A DNA stretch of 19,154 nt from an uncultured bacterium. GTDB lineage: Bacteria > Planctomycetota > UBA1135 > GCA-002686595. The stretch lies in assembly GCA_913058555.1 (NCBI GenBank), contig CAJXRJ010000047.1, positions 1 to 19,154 on the forward strand, given 5' to 3'. The notes beneath the pieces were generated by a model, which saw nothing but the letters and a program-made list of their open reading frames with translations, searched no databases and was not told the DNA's origin. The translations under genes were made by a program, and so were the position numbers. Shown here one piece after another: positions 6,935 through 15,029 of this stretch; position 1 is the stretch's first letter, and the number at the start of each line of letters is the position of its first letter.

Positions 6935-8974
6935 ATGCCCATCCGCCCGTCCCGACGCCCCAAGATCCCTTCCCAGATCATCGCGATCCTGGGAGCCATC
7001 ATCGCGGGGACGCTTCTCTTGGCGGCCACGTCGACATTCGGGGACCCAAGGCTCGCCGCCCGGGCCCAGGCAGGCCGTAGCGCCCGGGCCAGCGGAGACC
7101 TCGTCCGGCTCGCGTGGCAGGCGATGCTGCGGTCCAAGACCACGCCCAGCCCACACCTGGGCGAGGTGCTTCGAATAGGGAACGCGGGGAGCTCATCCCT
7201 GGGCGACGTCCCCCACACGGGTGCCCTTCCGCCGGCGCCCCTCGAATCCAACCCGACCAGTCTCTTCGAGGTCCTGCTCGAGTCCGCCTACGGCGCCGCG
7301 GCCAGGGGGGACCGGGCAGCCGCCATCTCCACGGCCCGTGACGCCGCGCGGCTGGGCGCCGAGGACCCCCGACTGGCGGAGTGCTGCCTCGCTTTGGCGC
7401 GCTGGTGGAGTGCCCTGGAAGAGCCCCATGAGGTCGCGGCTCAGCGGCAAAAGATCGCGGCCATCGATCGCCCCTCCTACCTCGAAGGCACGTCCATCGA
7501 ATTGCTGGCGTGCCTCGTCCCGCCCATCGACAGGCGCCGTGCTTACGAGCTGCTCCTCGACGACGTTCCGGACCTACCTCCCCCCATGGACCGCTGGACG
7601 GCGGAGTCGGGGGAACTGCGCTTTGAGGCCGACGCTTGGTGGAGCGCCCTCCAGAAGATGCTGACGTCGCCAGCCGAGGGGCTCGACTCCAGCGAGGCCT
7701 TCAACTGGGACGCGGCCTTCCGGATGCAAGCCCGCATTGACGCCGCCGGCCGGCAATGGCTCGACGGCGTCGAGCTTCCGGAGTCAGGATTGGGTTGGCA
7801 GCTTACCCCCTCTTCGCAGGTCGCCAATTCCTTGATCGCCATCCGTCGCGATGGGTCGGGCCTCACAGTCGCCGCACTCCGCGAAGCCGACCTAGAGCAT
7901 GCTCTCCTGCGCGCCACGGCTGACGAAGTACGCCCTCCTTTCGAGCTTCGCTTCGATCCAGACTCTGGCCGGGCGCAAGGGACCGATACGGGGCCCGTCA
8001 AAGCCGCCTCTGGAGAAGCTGAAGTCCTCTACGGCCCGGTTCGCCTGCCCCAGCTCCTCCGCACCTACTCGATTCTCCACCAGGACCCAGAAGCCGCAGC
8101 CCGGGGCGAGCTGACGCGACTTGCACTCCTGCGCGGGGCGCTCGTGGTCCTGGCCTTAGCCGTTCTCGGTGTCTCCCTCCTCGGCGCCCGATCCCTGGGC
8201 CGTTCCCGCCGCCTCGCCGCCCTGCGTAGCACGTTCGTCGCCAGCGTCTCCCACGACCTGCGGACACCCACACAGGCGATCTTGCTGATGGCGGAGACGC
8301 TCGAACAGGGACGGGTCGGCCAAGGCAGCGCTGCCACCCGCGGGCGGTATTACTCGAGAATCCGCCGTGAGGCACAGCGACTCCGGCGCCTCGTGGAAGA
8401 CCTTCTCGACGGCGCTCGCATCGATCGCGGCGAGGGGGCGCGCATTCAGCGAAAAGACATCGCCTCCGCGTCGTTCCTCGAAGAGCTTGAGCGGGCCATG
8501 CGGGAAAGCGCGACGTCCGTGAGCGCAAAGCTCACGATACACCGAGGTGACCTGCCCGAGTCCTTGTCCGTCGACCCCGACGGTGTGCACCGTGCGGTTT
8601 GGAACGTCTTCGAGAATGCCCTGAAGTATGGCAAGTCGGATGACGGGCTTGCCCAAGTCGACGTCGTGATCGAACACTCGGGCGGCACACTTCGGTTCAC
8701 CATCGCCGACCAAGGCAAGGGGATCGACCCCACGGACTACGAAGCCGTGTTCGCCCCCTTCGAGCGCCTCGACGGCCGCAAGACACGCAAGGGCGTCTCG
8801 AAGGATGGCACGGACACCTCGAGCATCGACTCCGGTACGGGGCTCGGACTCGCTATCGTGCGAGCGATCGCACGGGGTCACGGGGGCGACGCGTCGATTG
8901 AAGCGACCGCCATTGGCACCCAATTCAAACTCACCTTCCCGGAACAGGACCGAAGAGAGGACGAAGCTGCATGA
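6935..8974 (+). CDS. Sensor histidine kinase with large extracytoplasmic region
   Basis: The 679-residue product has a transmembrane helix at about 12-32, an extracytoplasmic region of some 365 residues, a second helix (about 396-417) and a cytoplasmic kinase core. The HisKA H-box SVSHDLRTP carries the phospho-acceptor His440. The ATPase domain shows the N-box (NVFENALKYG, Asn557/Asn561), G1 (ADQGKGID, Asp592), F-box-like FAPFERLDG and G2 (SGTGLGLAIV, 633-642). There is no HAMP domain; only about 20 residues separate helix 2 from the H-box. The sensor region matches no family I know. Residues about 110-180 are Ala-rich helices resembling TPR. The start ATG follows GGGTGA at a 6-nt spacing. 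Its stop overlaps the response-regulator start by 4 nt (ATGA), so the two form a cognate pair. The stimulus is unknown. Confidence 0.93.
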   Translation: MPIRPSRRPKIPSQIIAILGAIIAGTLLLAATSTFGDPRLAARAQAGRSARASGDLVRLAWQAMLRSKTTPSPHLGEVLRIGNAGSSSLGDVPHTGALPPAPLESNPTSLFEVLLESAYGAAARGDRAAAISTARDAARLGAEDPRLAECCLALARWWSALEEPHEVAAQRQKIAAIDRPSYLEGTSIELLACLVPPIDRRRAYELLLDDVPDLPPPMDRWTAESGELRFEADAWWSALQKMLTSPAEGLDSSEAFNWDAAFRMQARIDAAGRQWLDGVELPESGLGWQLTPSSQVANSLIAIRRDGSGLTVAALREADLEHALLRATADEVRPPFELRFDPDSGRAQGTDTGPVKAASGEAEVLYGPVRLPQLLRTYSILHQDPEAAARGELTRLALLRGALVVLALAVLGVSLLGARSLGRSRRLAALRSTFVASVSHDLRTPTQAILLMAETLEQGRVGQGSAATRGRYYSRIRREAQRLRRLVEDLLDGARIDRGEGARIQRKDIASASFLEELERAMRESATSVSAKLTIHRGDLPESLSVDPDGVHRAVWNVFENALKYGKSDDGLAQVDVVIEHSGGTLRFTIADQGKGIDPTDYEAVFAPFERLDGRKTRKGVSKDGTDTSSIDSGTGLGLAIVRAIARGHGGDASIEATAIGTQFKLTFPEQDRREDEAA

Positions 8975-9681
8975 CGCGAGTATTAGTAGTTGAGGATGAG
9001 GAGTCGATCCGCATGGCCCTCGTGGACGTGCTCGGATCGGAGGGGTACACGGTGCTGGAGGCCGGCGACGGCAATGCGGCCGTGGAGATCGCACTCCGCG
9101 AGGACCCCGACGCCATCCTTTTGGATGTCATGCTCCCCGGCCGCGACGGCTTCGAGGTCCTACGTGCCCTGCGGGAAGATCGGCTCACGGCGACGGTCCT
9201 GATCCTGTCCGCCCGCGGGTCCGAGCTGGACCGCATCCAAGGCTTCGAATTCGGTGCGGACGACTACATCGTCAAACCATTCTCCACGATGGAGGTCCTC
9301 GCCCGCCTGCGGGCAGCCCTCGCCCGAAAAGGCGGCTCGACCCCCGGGGTGAATGAGATCGACGGCGTCAACGAAGTCCACTTCGGAAGTGTCACCGTGG
9401 ACTTCCGCGCCTACAGCCTCGTGCGGTCGGGCGAGCGCCACGGGCTCTCCCGGCGCGAGATGGACCTGCTCCAGTTCTTCTTGCGGAACGACGGTGAGAC
9501 CCTCGATCGCATGAAGATCGTCGACGCGGTTTGGGGCGCCGACGAGGCCCCGACGACGCGCACGGTCGACCAGCACGTGATGAAACTCCGGAAGAAGATC
9601 GAGGATTCACCCGAGAGCCCCAAGCACCTCATCACCGTTCACCGCGTCGGATACCGCTTCGTGACCCATTCAGAGGCCTAG
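8971..9681 (+). CDS. OmpR/PhoB-family response regulator
   Basis: This is a 236-residue protein of normal length for the family. The receiver domain (1-~115) has the acidic pocket E8/D9, phospho-acceptor Asp52 (LLDVMLPGRDG), Ser80 as the switch Ser/Thr and Lys102 (YIVKPF). A linker leads to a winged-helix DNA-binding domain (about 140-233) with LSRREMDLLQFF, the recognition-helix region TTRTVDQHVMKLRKKIED and the C-terminal hairpin VHRVGYRF. It should be phosphorylated by the kinase encoded just upstream (4-nt ATGA overlap) and bind tandem direct repeats. The elements at 6878-6896 and 9712-9751 are the obvious candidates. The first ten codons are AT-rich compared with the gene, probably to keep the start unstructured. 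The cognate system is not identifiable by name. Confidence 0.95.
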   Translation: MTRVLVVEDEESIRMALVDVLGSEGYTVLEAGDGNAAVEIALREDPDAILLDVMLPGRDGFEVLRALREDRLTATVLILSARGSELDRIQGFEFGADDYIVKPFSTMEVLARLRAALARKGGSTPGVNEIDGVNEVHFGSVTVDFRAYSLVRSGERHGLSRREMDLLQFFLRNDGETLDRMKIVDAVWGADEAPTTRTVDQHVMKLRKKIEDSPESPKHLITVHRVGYRFVTHSEA

Positions 9682-9711
9682 AACGCCCTTCCTGAACCTC
9701 CCCGGGCCGCC

Positions 9712-9777
9712 TTCACAACTCGATGACATCAAAGCACAACCGAGTGACAACCGAGCCGACCCTGCCGCATACAAAAT
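9712..9777 (+). promoter_or_regulatory. Four-half-site direct-repeat operator and promoter of the HEAT-repeat gene
   Basis: Half-sites CACAAC (9714), GACATC (9725), CACAAC (9735) and GACAAC (9746) follow at 11, 10 and 11 bp, forming two copies of a 21-bp unit. A -10-like sequence (CATACAAAAT, 9768-9777; TACAAA 9770-9775) begins 18 nt after the last half-site. That half-site therefore occupies the -35 position, the layout of activation by PhoB-type regulators. A transcript from here would have a leader of some 25-30 nt containing AGGAGA (9793-9798) before the ATG at 9810. The response regulator ending at 9681 is the likely binder. The repeats are seen directly; the factor and the direction of regulation are inferred. 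Confidence 0.65.
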
Positions 9778-9809
9778 GCGCCATCGGCCCGAAGGAGAGC
9801 CAATATCTG

Positions 9810-12800
9810 ATGACTCGTATGAATCGTATTTCCCTGAGCAAGGCAGGCCCCTGGCCCACCGTCGCTCTCGTAGCCCTTGGCACCAGTCTCGTTTCGTTTG
9901 CGGCTCCCAGCTTCCCGGGCGCCCCATTCGGCCAGGAACGAAAGACCCAGGGCACAGACCCCGATTCAGCATCGTCGGTTTCCCCCGCTGCTTCCCCCGC
10001 TGCGACCGCCCCTTCCCGGGCGGCCGCAGCGCCCCTTTCCAGCGTTGGGAAGACTGGGGCGCAAGGCACGCCCCCACCGAGCCCGCAAGAGCTCCCCGCT
10101 CCCAAGCCGTCGACGGCCCCGGAGCTGATCCAAGAGTACGCATCATGGAAGCTTGAGGTCCTCACTCGCTCCTCCGGTAGCCAAGCGCGGGAGTCACTGC
10201 GGAAGCTCCGCGACCGGGTCCGCGTGACCGCGGAAGCCTCCCCGGGTGAAGCTGGCCTCGTGGACCTGCTCACTTCGATCGAGGTTCGCCTCATCATCGC
10301 GATGATGGGCGCTGGTGATACCGATGGTGTCGCAAAGGCCCTGGCCGCACTCGAAGCCGGCGCTGCCCCCGCTGCCATCGCTAACCGAACGGGCGCCCCC
10401 GGAACGAGTGCGCCCCCCAGCCCCGTTGCAAAGGCTCGCCGGGCCGCACTGATGACGCCCGAGGTCCGGGCGCTCATCGACAGCCGCACAAGACAGACAT
10501 CGAGGGCTGCCGCGCCCCAAGAGACGCTCCACAGCCCGGCCGACGCCGCCATTGACCGCTACGTTCGCGATGCCGTCTCCCGGGGCGCCGCCGATTTGAT
10601 CCAGCAGCTCGGTCCGCGGGCCACCCCTAGCCTGCGCGATCTATCGCTAGCCATCGACGGCCAGCTCCCCGCGCCGGGATCCGTCGACGCCCTCGCGACG
10701 CTCATGGAGATCGACCCGGCCCAGGGGCTCGAAGTCGCGTCGCAGATGGCCGCAACGAAGGACATCTTGATCAAACGCCGGGTGGCGGTCGCATTACAGA
10801 ACGCACGGCCCCTCGAGCCGGCGTCCATGTGGCGCCTTCGCCCTGGCCGCGGTGACGAACCGACTTCGCCCCATGTCACGGCGACCCTGAAGGGGCTCAT
10901 GGCGGAGCCCAGCGTGAAACTGTCCCTTCTCCGGGACATCGCGGCCACGCTCTATCGGCGCGGCTGGATTCCCGGGGACCTCGAGAGCGCGATACCGGCC
11001 ATCCTCGGCACGCATCTCGATGGCACCAAAGCTCCCCACGTGGGCTCGACGTCGATGCTGAAGTCGGCCCTCAAGCACACCGACCCGAGCGTCCGCGGCG
11101 CAGCCGTCCGCGCTCTCCGTAACGTCGGGGACCTGACGGCCACCTACGCCCTTGCCTCGGACCCCTCCCTCGAAGTGCGACTCGAAGTGGCCCGGAGCCT
11201 GGGACCGTGGATGACGTCCCGTCAGCTCGGCAGCCTCCCGGCCGCGGTCGACCGAACCGAAGTCCTCCCCACGGTGGATACCGCCTACGAGAAGGCACTC
11301 CTCTCGATCTTCTCCGCGGGCGCCCCTGACTCCGCCTGTGAGGCCGCCATCCGTGCGGCACTTGATCTCCTCAAGAAGGACGGAGCTCGGTTCATCTCCA
11401 ACGAGACCCTGAACGAGGCCGCCACCGTCGCAAGGGCCCCGCAGGTCATCGGATTGGTCATGGCGTACGCCGCGCTCCTCGACGAAGGCACGACAAAGAG
11501 CACCGCGGACGCCGTCCTGCTGAGCCTCCGGGAAGCACCCCCAGCCGTTGGCGGCCTGGGGGCCGCCTCGCTTCTTTCCCCCCTGGCCTCGATCGAGAAG
11601 CCGGACGTGTTCTGGGGGTCCCTCACCAAGGCCCAGACCTTGGGCCTCATCTCCGACAGCGCGGCACAGGAAGTCCTCACTCACGTCCGCACGGCGGCTT
11701 TCCGCCACCCGCTCCGGATGGGCGAGGCCCTCGCCTGGCTGACGGAGCGCGCAGACCCAGCCCTCTGGCAACGCTTCTACTTCGCAGAGTCCGCTCCGCC
11801 AGAGGTGCCCGAGTTCATCCGTGACTTCACGGTGGGATTTGGAACTCGGTTCCTTGAGCCTTACGTCCAGGCCTTCGGGCGCATCCCGGGCGCGGACCCC
11901 GACCAGCTCATGCCGATGAAGGTTCGTCGTCTATCTGGCGCCATGGCGGAGCGAATGCTCGAGGATCGCACGATGACTCCGGATGCACGCGTTTGGCTCG
12001 TCAAGACGCTGATCGCCCGCGGGCAACACAAGGTCTCGGATCCCGCCAAGACGGCCGAGGCAATTCTCGATGCGTACGTGGACGCGGGGCAGACGGTAGG
12101 TACGGAAGGCCACCTCGCCCACAACGGAATCGATCCGGTCCTCTTCCTCACAGCGGCCTTGGCCCGGCCCGATCTCAAAGACGAGGTGCTCTTGGACGTG
12201 CGCATCGAAGTGGAGGCCCCAGAACTCATCGAGGCGGTGCTCCAACGTTTCCCACCCGAGACCTGGACCAAGTTCGGCAAACGACCGCTGCTCAAGGGGG
12301 CGATCAGCGGGATCATGCGTTCGGAGCGCCCCGATCGCATCGAGCTCATGAAGGAGCTCGTTCGCGTGGATCAGGAACTCGCGATCACCGTCGTTGAGGA
12401 GATTCGCTGCAAGGGCCGTCCCCAGGACTTCGAGCTGCTCGAGGTGGTGTTCGAATTCGTGCACCCTGATACCGAGGCCTGGTCGATCGCCCTCGACGCT
12501 GCGACGAACTACTTGAACGACGACGCGGCTGGCCTTCTCCTCGAACTGGCGCGGCGCGCTTATGACCGCAAGGACATCCGCGACGAGATCATGGCGGCGG
12601 TGGAGGAGATCCAGAACTGGCAGGCCGCCCAGAGACGCTTCGTCGATGGCCTCGGCGTGGCGGCCGCCCGTGCAGGCGCCGTGAAAGAGCTCATCCAAAT
12701 CCTCGAGGCCGAAGGCACATCGGCCGAAGCGAGGGCTGAATCCCTCAAGGGCCTGGGCCGCCTCGGCGCCGCCGAAGAGCTCCCCCGCTTGATCAGGGCC

Positions 12801-12878
12801 CTCTCCGATCCCGACCCAACCATTCGGGACGCCGCGCGGAGCGGCCTCGAATACCTGGAGACGTCGGACCGCCGGTGA
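9810..12878 (+). CDS. Large exported HEAT-repeat protein of unknown function
   Basis: I start this 1022-residue protein at the ATG at 9810. It opens a signal peptide (MTRMNRISLSKAGPWPTVAL, then a hydrophobic core to about residue 32) and is preceded by AGGAGA. The ATG at 9819 is an alternative. The in-frame ATG at 9723 lies inside the operator and would hide the signal, so it is unlikely. Residues about 45-110 are a low-complexity Ala/Pro/Ser linker. The rest is almost wholly helical, with clear HEAT repeats near 410-467 (HTDPSVRGAAVRALRNVGD; SDPSLEVRLEVARSLG) and at the end (about 950-1018; LSDPDPTIRDAARSGLEYL). HEAT solenoids are protein-binding scaffolds and no catalytic motif is visible. 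The protein is probably periplasmic or envelope-bound. The upstream operator links it to the adjacent two-component system as a regulated output. It ends at a strong terminator. Confidence 0.82.
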   Translation: MTRMNRISLSKAGPWPTVALVALGTSLVSFAAPSFPGAPFGQERKTQGTDPDSASSVSPAASPAATAPSRAAAAPLSSVGKTGAQGTPPPSPQELPAPKPSTAPELIQEYASWKLEVLTRSSGSQARESLRKLRDRVRVTAEASPGEAGLVDLLTSIEVRLIIAMMGAGDTDGVAKALAALEAGAAPAAIANRTGAPGTSAPPSPVAKARRAALMTPEVRALIDSRTRQTSRAAAPQETLHSPADAAIDRYVRDAVSRGAADLIQQLGPRATPSLRDLSLAIDGQLPAPGSVDALATLMEIDPAQGLEVASQMAATKDILIKRRVAVALQNARPLEPASMWRLRPGRGDEPTSPHVTATLKGLMAEPSVKLSLLRDIAATLYRRGWIPGDLESAIPAILGTHLDGTKAPHVGSTSMLKSALKHTDPSVRGAAVRALRNVGDLTATYALASDPSLEVRLEVARSLGPWMTSRQLGSLPAAVDRTEVLPTVDTAYEKALLSIFSAGAPDSACEAAIRAALDLLKKDGARFISNETLNEAATVARAPQVIGLVMAYAALLDEGTTKSTADAVLLSLREAPPAVGGLGAASLLSPLASIEKPDVFWGSLTKAQTLGLISDSAAQEVLTHVRTAAFRHPLRMGEALAWLTERADPALWQRFYFAESAPPEVPEFIRDFTVGFGTRFLEPYVQAFGRIPGADPDQLMPMKVRRLSGAMAERMLEDRTMTPDARVWLVKTLIARGQHKVSDPAKTAEAILDAYVDAGQTVGTEGHLAHNGIDPVLFLTAALARPDLKDEVLLDVRIEVEAPELIEAVLQRFPPETWTKFGKRPLLKGAISGIMRSERPDRIELMKELVRVDQELAITVVEEIRCKGRPQDFELLEVVFEFVHPDTEAWSIALDAATNYLNDDAAGLLLELARRAYDRKDIRDEIMAAVEEIQNWQAAQRRFVDGLGVAAARAGAVKELIQILEAEGTSAEARAESLKGLGRLGAAEELPRLIRALSDPDPTIRDAARSGLEYLETSDRR

Positions 12879-12900
12879 GAGGCCCTCGCGGTTAGAAGAC

Positions 12901-12936
12901 AGGCCGGCCCCGTTCATCGAACGGGGCCGGCCTTTT
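12901..12936 (+). terminator. Strong terminator between convergent transcription units
   Basis: A perfect 15-bp stem (12901-12915 with 12919-12933) encloses a 3-nt loop (ATC) and ends in four Ts (12933-12936). It begins 22 nt after the stop of the HEAT-repeat gene. The convergent glucan operon ends at 12957, 20 nt beyond. On the minus strand the stem is followed by GTCTTCT, a weak T-rich tail, so it may serve both directions. Confidence 0.85.
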
Positions 12937-12956
12937 CATGACATCCGCGGGCGACG

Positions 12957-15029
12957 CTAGCTGATGTAGGCGTCCACGTACTCGCCGACCATGCGGCTCG
13001 TGTTGAACGTGCCGGGGACCGACACGAGGGAGCGGCGTGCCTTCTCGAGCCACTTCTTCGGGAGACCGTCTTTGCCGCGCTGGTAGAACATCGGGATCAG
13101 CTCCTTCTCGAGGACCGTGACCAAAGCGTTCGCGTCGTAGGCGTCCTGCTTCGTGCGACTCTTGAACTCGCTCTCATCCCCCACGGCCCAACCGTTGGTA
13201 CCGTCGAAGCCCTCGGGCCACCAGCCGTCGAGAATCGACGCGTTGAGACCGCCGTGCAGGGGCGGCTTCATGCCGCTCGTGCCGCTGGCTTCGTTGGGTC
13301 GAATGGGGTTGTTGAGCCACACGTCGCAGCCGCTGGTCAGCATTCGGCCCACGCGCATGTCGTACTCCTCGATGAGCGCCACGCGCCCACGGAAGCCTGG
13401 CTTCGCGGCCATCTTGTGCACCATCTGCGCGAGCTCCTGCCCGCCGCCGTCGCGGGGGTGAGCCTTGCCGGCGAAGACGATCTGCACGGGGCGGTCCGGA
13501 TCCCCGAGGAGAGCCGCGAGGCGTTTGGCTTCCTTGAAGATCAGCGGCGCGCGCTTGTAGGTCGCAAAGCGCCGGGCAAAGCCGAGGGTCAAAGCGTTGT
13601 CGTCAAAGGTGCGCCATGCCTCCGACGGGTCTTCGCCGCGCCGCTCGGCCTGGCGAGCCAAACGCGTGCGCACGAAGTGCACGAGCTTTGCCCGCAGGGT
13701 CTTACGCAGTTCCCAGAGGACCTCGAGCGGGATCTTGTCGGCCTTCGCCCAGGGGTTGGCCTTCGGGTCGGCGCTGTTCCACTTGGGCTTGATCCACTTC
13801 GTGTACATGGCCTCGGCCTCGGGCGCGAGCCAAGTCCGCGTGTGCACGCCATTGGTGATGTGACCAATCGGCACATCGTCCGGAGTGTCGAGGCCGTAGG
13901 CCCCTTTCCACATGTCCCGGCTGATCTCGCCGTGGAGCTTCGCGACGCCGTTGACGCGGTGCGCAGTGCGCAGCCCAAGCACCGTCATGCAGAACGGCTC
14001 CAGCTTGTCGCCGGGGTTCTCGCGCGCCATGTCCGCGAAGGCCTCCTTCGAAAGGCCGATGGCCTTGAGGTGGGTCCTCATGTACTTCGCCACGTCGGCG
14101 GCCCCGTAACGGTCGTGCCCCGCCGGAACCGGCGTGTGGGTCGTGAAGACCGTCGACGCCTTGACCGCTTCGAGGGCCTTGTCGAACGACTTACCCTTCG
14201 CCATGAGCCCACGCATGCGCTCCACGGAGGCAAAGGCCGCGTGGCCTTCGTTCAGGTGCACCACGGTCGGGCGCTGCTTCACCGCTTCAAGGGCCAGCAT
14301 GCCGCCGACGCCCAGCAGCACCTGCTGGCGCAAACGGAGGTCGGGCTCACCTTTGTAGAGGCCTTGGGTCAGCTCACGGTGGGCCTTGGGCTCGCCCTCG
14401 ATGTCGGCATCGAGCAGGAACAGGGGCACGCGACCGACCTGCTGGCGCCAGACCTTCGCGCGAACCTCCTTGCCGCCGAGGGGACAAAGAACCTCGACGC
14501 CGGTGTCGGTGATCGGGAGGTCCCCGAAGTCGACGTTCGGGTACAGCACCCGCGTCGATCCGTCCGCCGCGATCTCCTGGATGTAGTAACCGTGGCGATA
14601 GAGAAGGCCCACGCCCACGAAGGGCACGCCGAGGTCCGACGCGGACTTCACGTGGTCACCCGCGAGCACCCCAAGGCCGCCCGAGTACTGCTGCAGGCTC
14701 TCGTGGATCGCGAACTCACTGCAGAAGTACGCGACGCGCAGCCTCGGCGCCTTCTTCTTCACCTTGGTGTCGAACCAGGTCTTGCCGCCGTAGTAAGCCG
14801 CCGAGGCCTTCTCTGCGGCGTCGAGGGCTTTGCCAAAGCCCGCGTCCTCCGCGCAAGCGAGAAGCCGCGCCTCGGTCACGCGCCGCAGCACCTCGAGGGG
14901 GGCTCGGTTGGTGGCCTCCCAAAGGAGGGGATCGATGGCCGCAAAAGCGGCCTGGGTCTTGGGGCACCAGGTCCATCGCAGGTCGAGGGCGAGGGCGTGG
15001 ATGCGCTTTCGAAGGGTCTTCGGAGTCAT
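12957..15029 (-). CDS. glgP: Alpha-glucan phosphorylase, GT35, short DUF3417-type
   Basis: The enzyme releases glucose-1-phosphate from non-reducing ends of glycogen or maltodextrin using phosphate and PLP. The 690-residue length and the N-terminal domain (1-~95, with ALDLRWTW) indicate the shorter DUF3417-type bacterial form rather than the ~800-residue E. coli type. Family motifs include YFCSEFAIHESLQQYSGGLG (101-120), HLNEGHAAF (258-266), THTPVPAGHDRYG, ITNGVHTRTWLAP (391-403), GFARRFATYKRA (483-494) and the PLP site EASGTSGMKPPLHGG, with Lys588 as the expected Schiff-base lysine. No signal peptide is present, so it is cytoplasmic. It is the last gene of a three-gene operon; its ATG overlaps the TGA of the glucanotransferase gene by 4 nt. 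The partner debranching-type and disproportionating enzymes next to it fit a glycogen or starch-oligosaccharide breakdown role. Confidence 0.95.
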   Translation of the reverse strand: MTPKTLRKRIHALALDLRWTWCPKTQAAFAAIDPLLWEATNRAPLEVLRRVTEARLLACAEDAGFGKALDAAEKASAAYYGGKTWFDTKVKKKAPRLRVAYFCSEFAIHESLQQYSGGLGVLAGDHVKSASDLGVPFVGVGLLYRHGYYIQEIAADGSTRVLYPNVDFGDLPITDTGVEVLCPLGGKEVRAKVWRQQVGRVPLFLLDADIEGEPKAHRELTQGLYKGEPDLRLRQQVLLGVGGMLALEAVKQRPTVVHLNEGHAAFASVERMRGLMAKGKSFDKALEAVKASTVFTTHTPVPAGHDRYGAADVAKYMRTHLKAIGLSKEAFADMARENPGDKLEPFCMTVLGLRTAHRVNGVAKLHGEISRDMWKGAYGLDTPDDVPIGHITNGVHTRTWLAPEAEAMYTKWIKPKWNSADPKANPWAKADKIPLEVLWELRKTLRAKLVHFVRTRLARQAERRGEDPSEAWRTFDDNALTLGFARRFATYKRAPLIFKEAKRLAALLGDPDRPVQIVFAGKAHPRDGGGQELAQMVHKMAAKPGFRGRVALIEEYDMRVGRMLTSGCDVWLNNPIRPNEASGTSGMKPPLHGGLNASILDGWWPEGFDGTNGWAVGDESEFKSRTKQDAYDANALVTVLEKELIPMFYQRGKDGLPKKWLEKARRSLVSVPGTFNTSRMVGEYVDAYIS

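Noticed and set aside
6629..7178. Overlapping frames on both strands in the divergent intergenic region
   Set aside because: Low-complexity Arg/Pro/Gly translations, no ribosome-binding sites, and they run into the true kinase gene in other frames.
8971..9000. AT-rich, TTA-containing start of the response-regulator gene as a sign of rare-codon control
   Set aside because: TTA codons also occur in the kinase and HEAT genes, so TTA is not reserved for regulation here. An unstructured initiation site is a simpler explanation.
10794..12917. Long minus-strand open frames (10794-11771 and 11931-12917) under the HEAT gene
   Set aside because: Both are antisense to a gene with a signal peptide and HEAT repeats. 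The second would also read through the terminator region, and neither has a domain.
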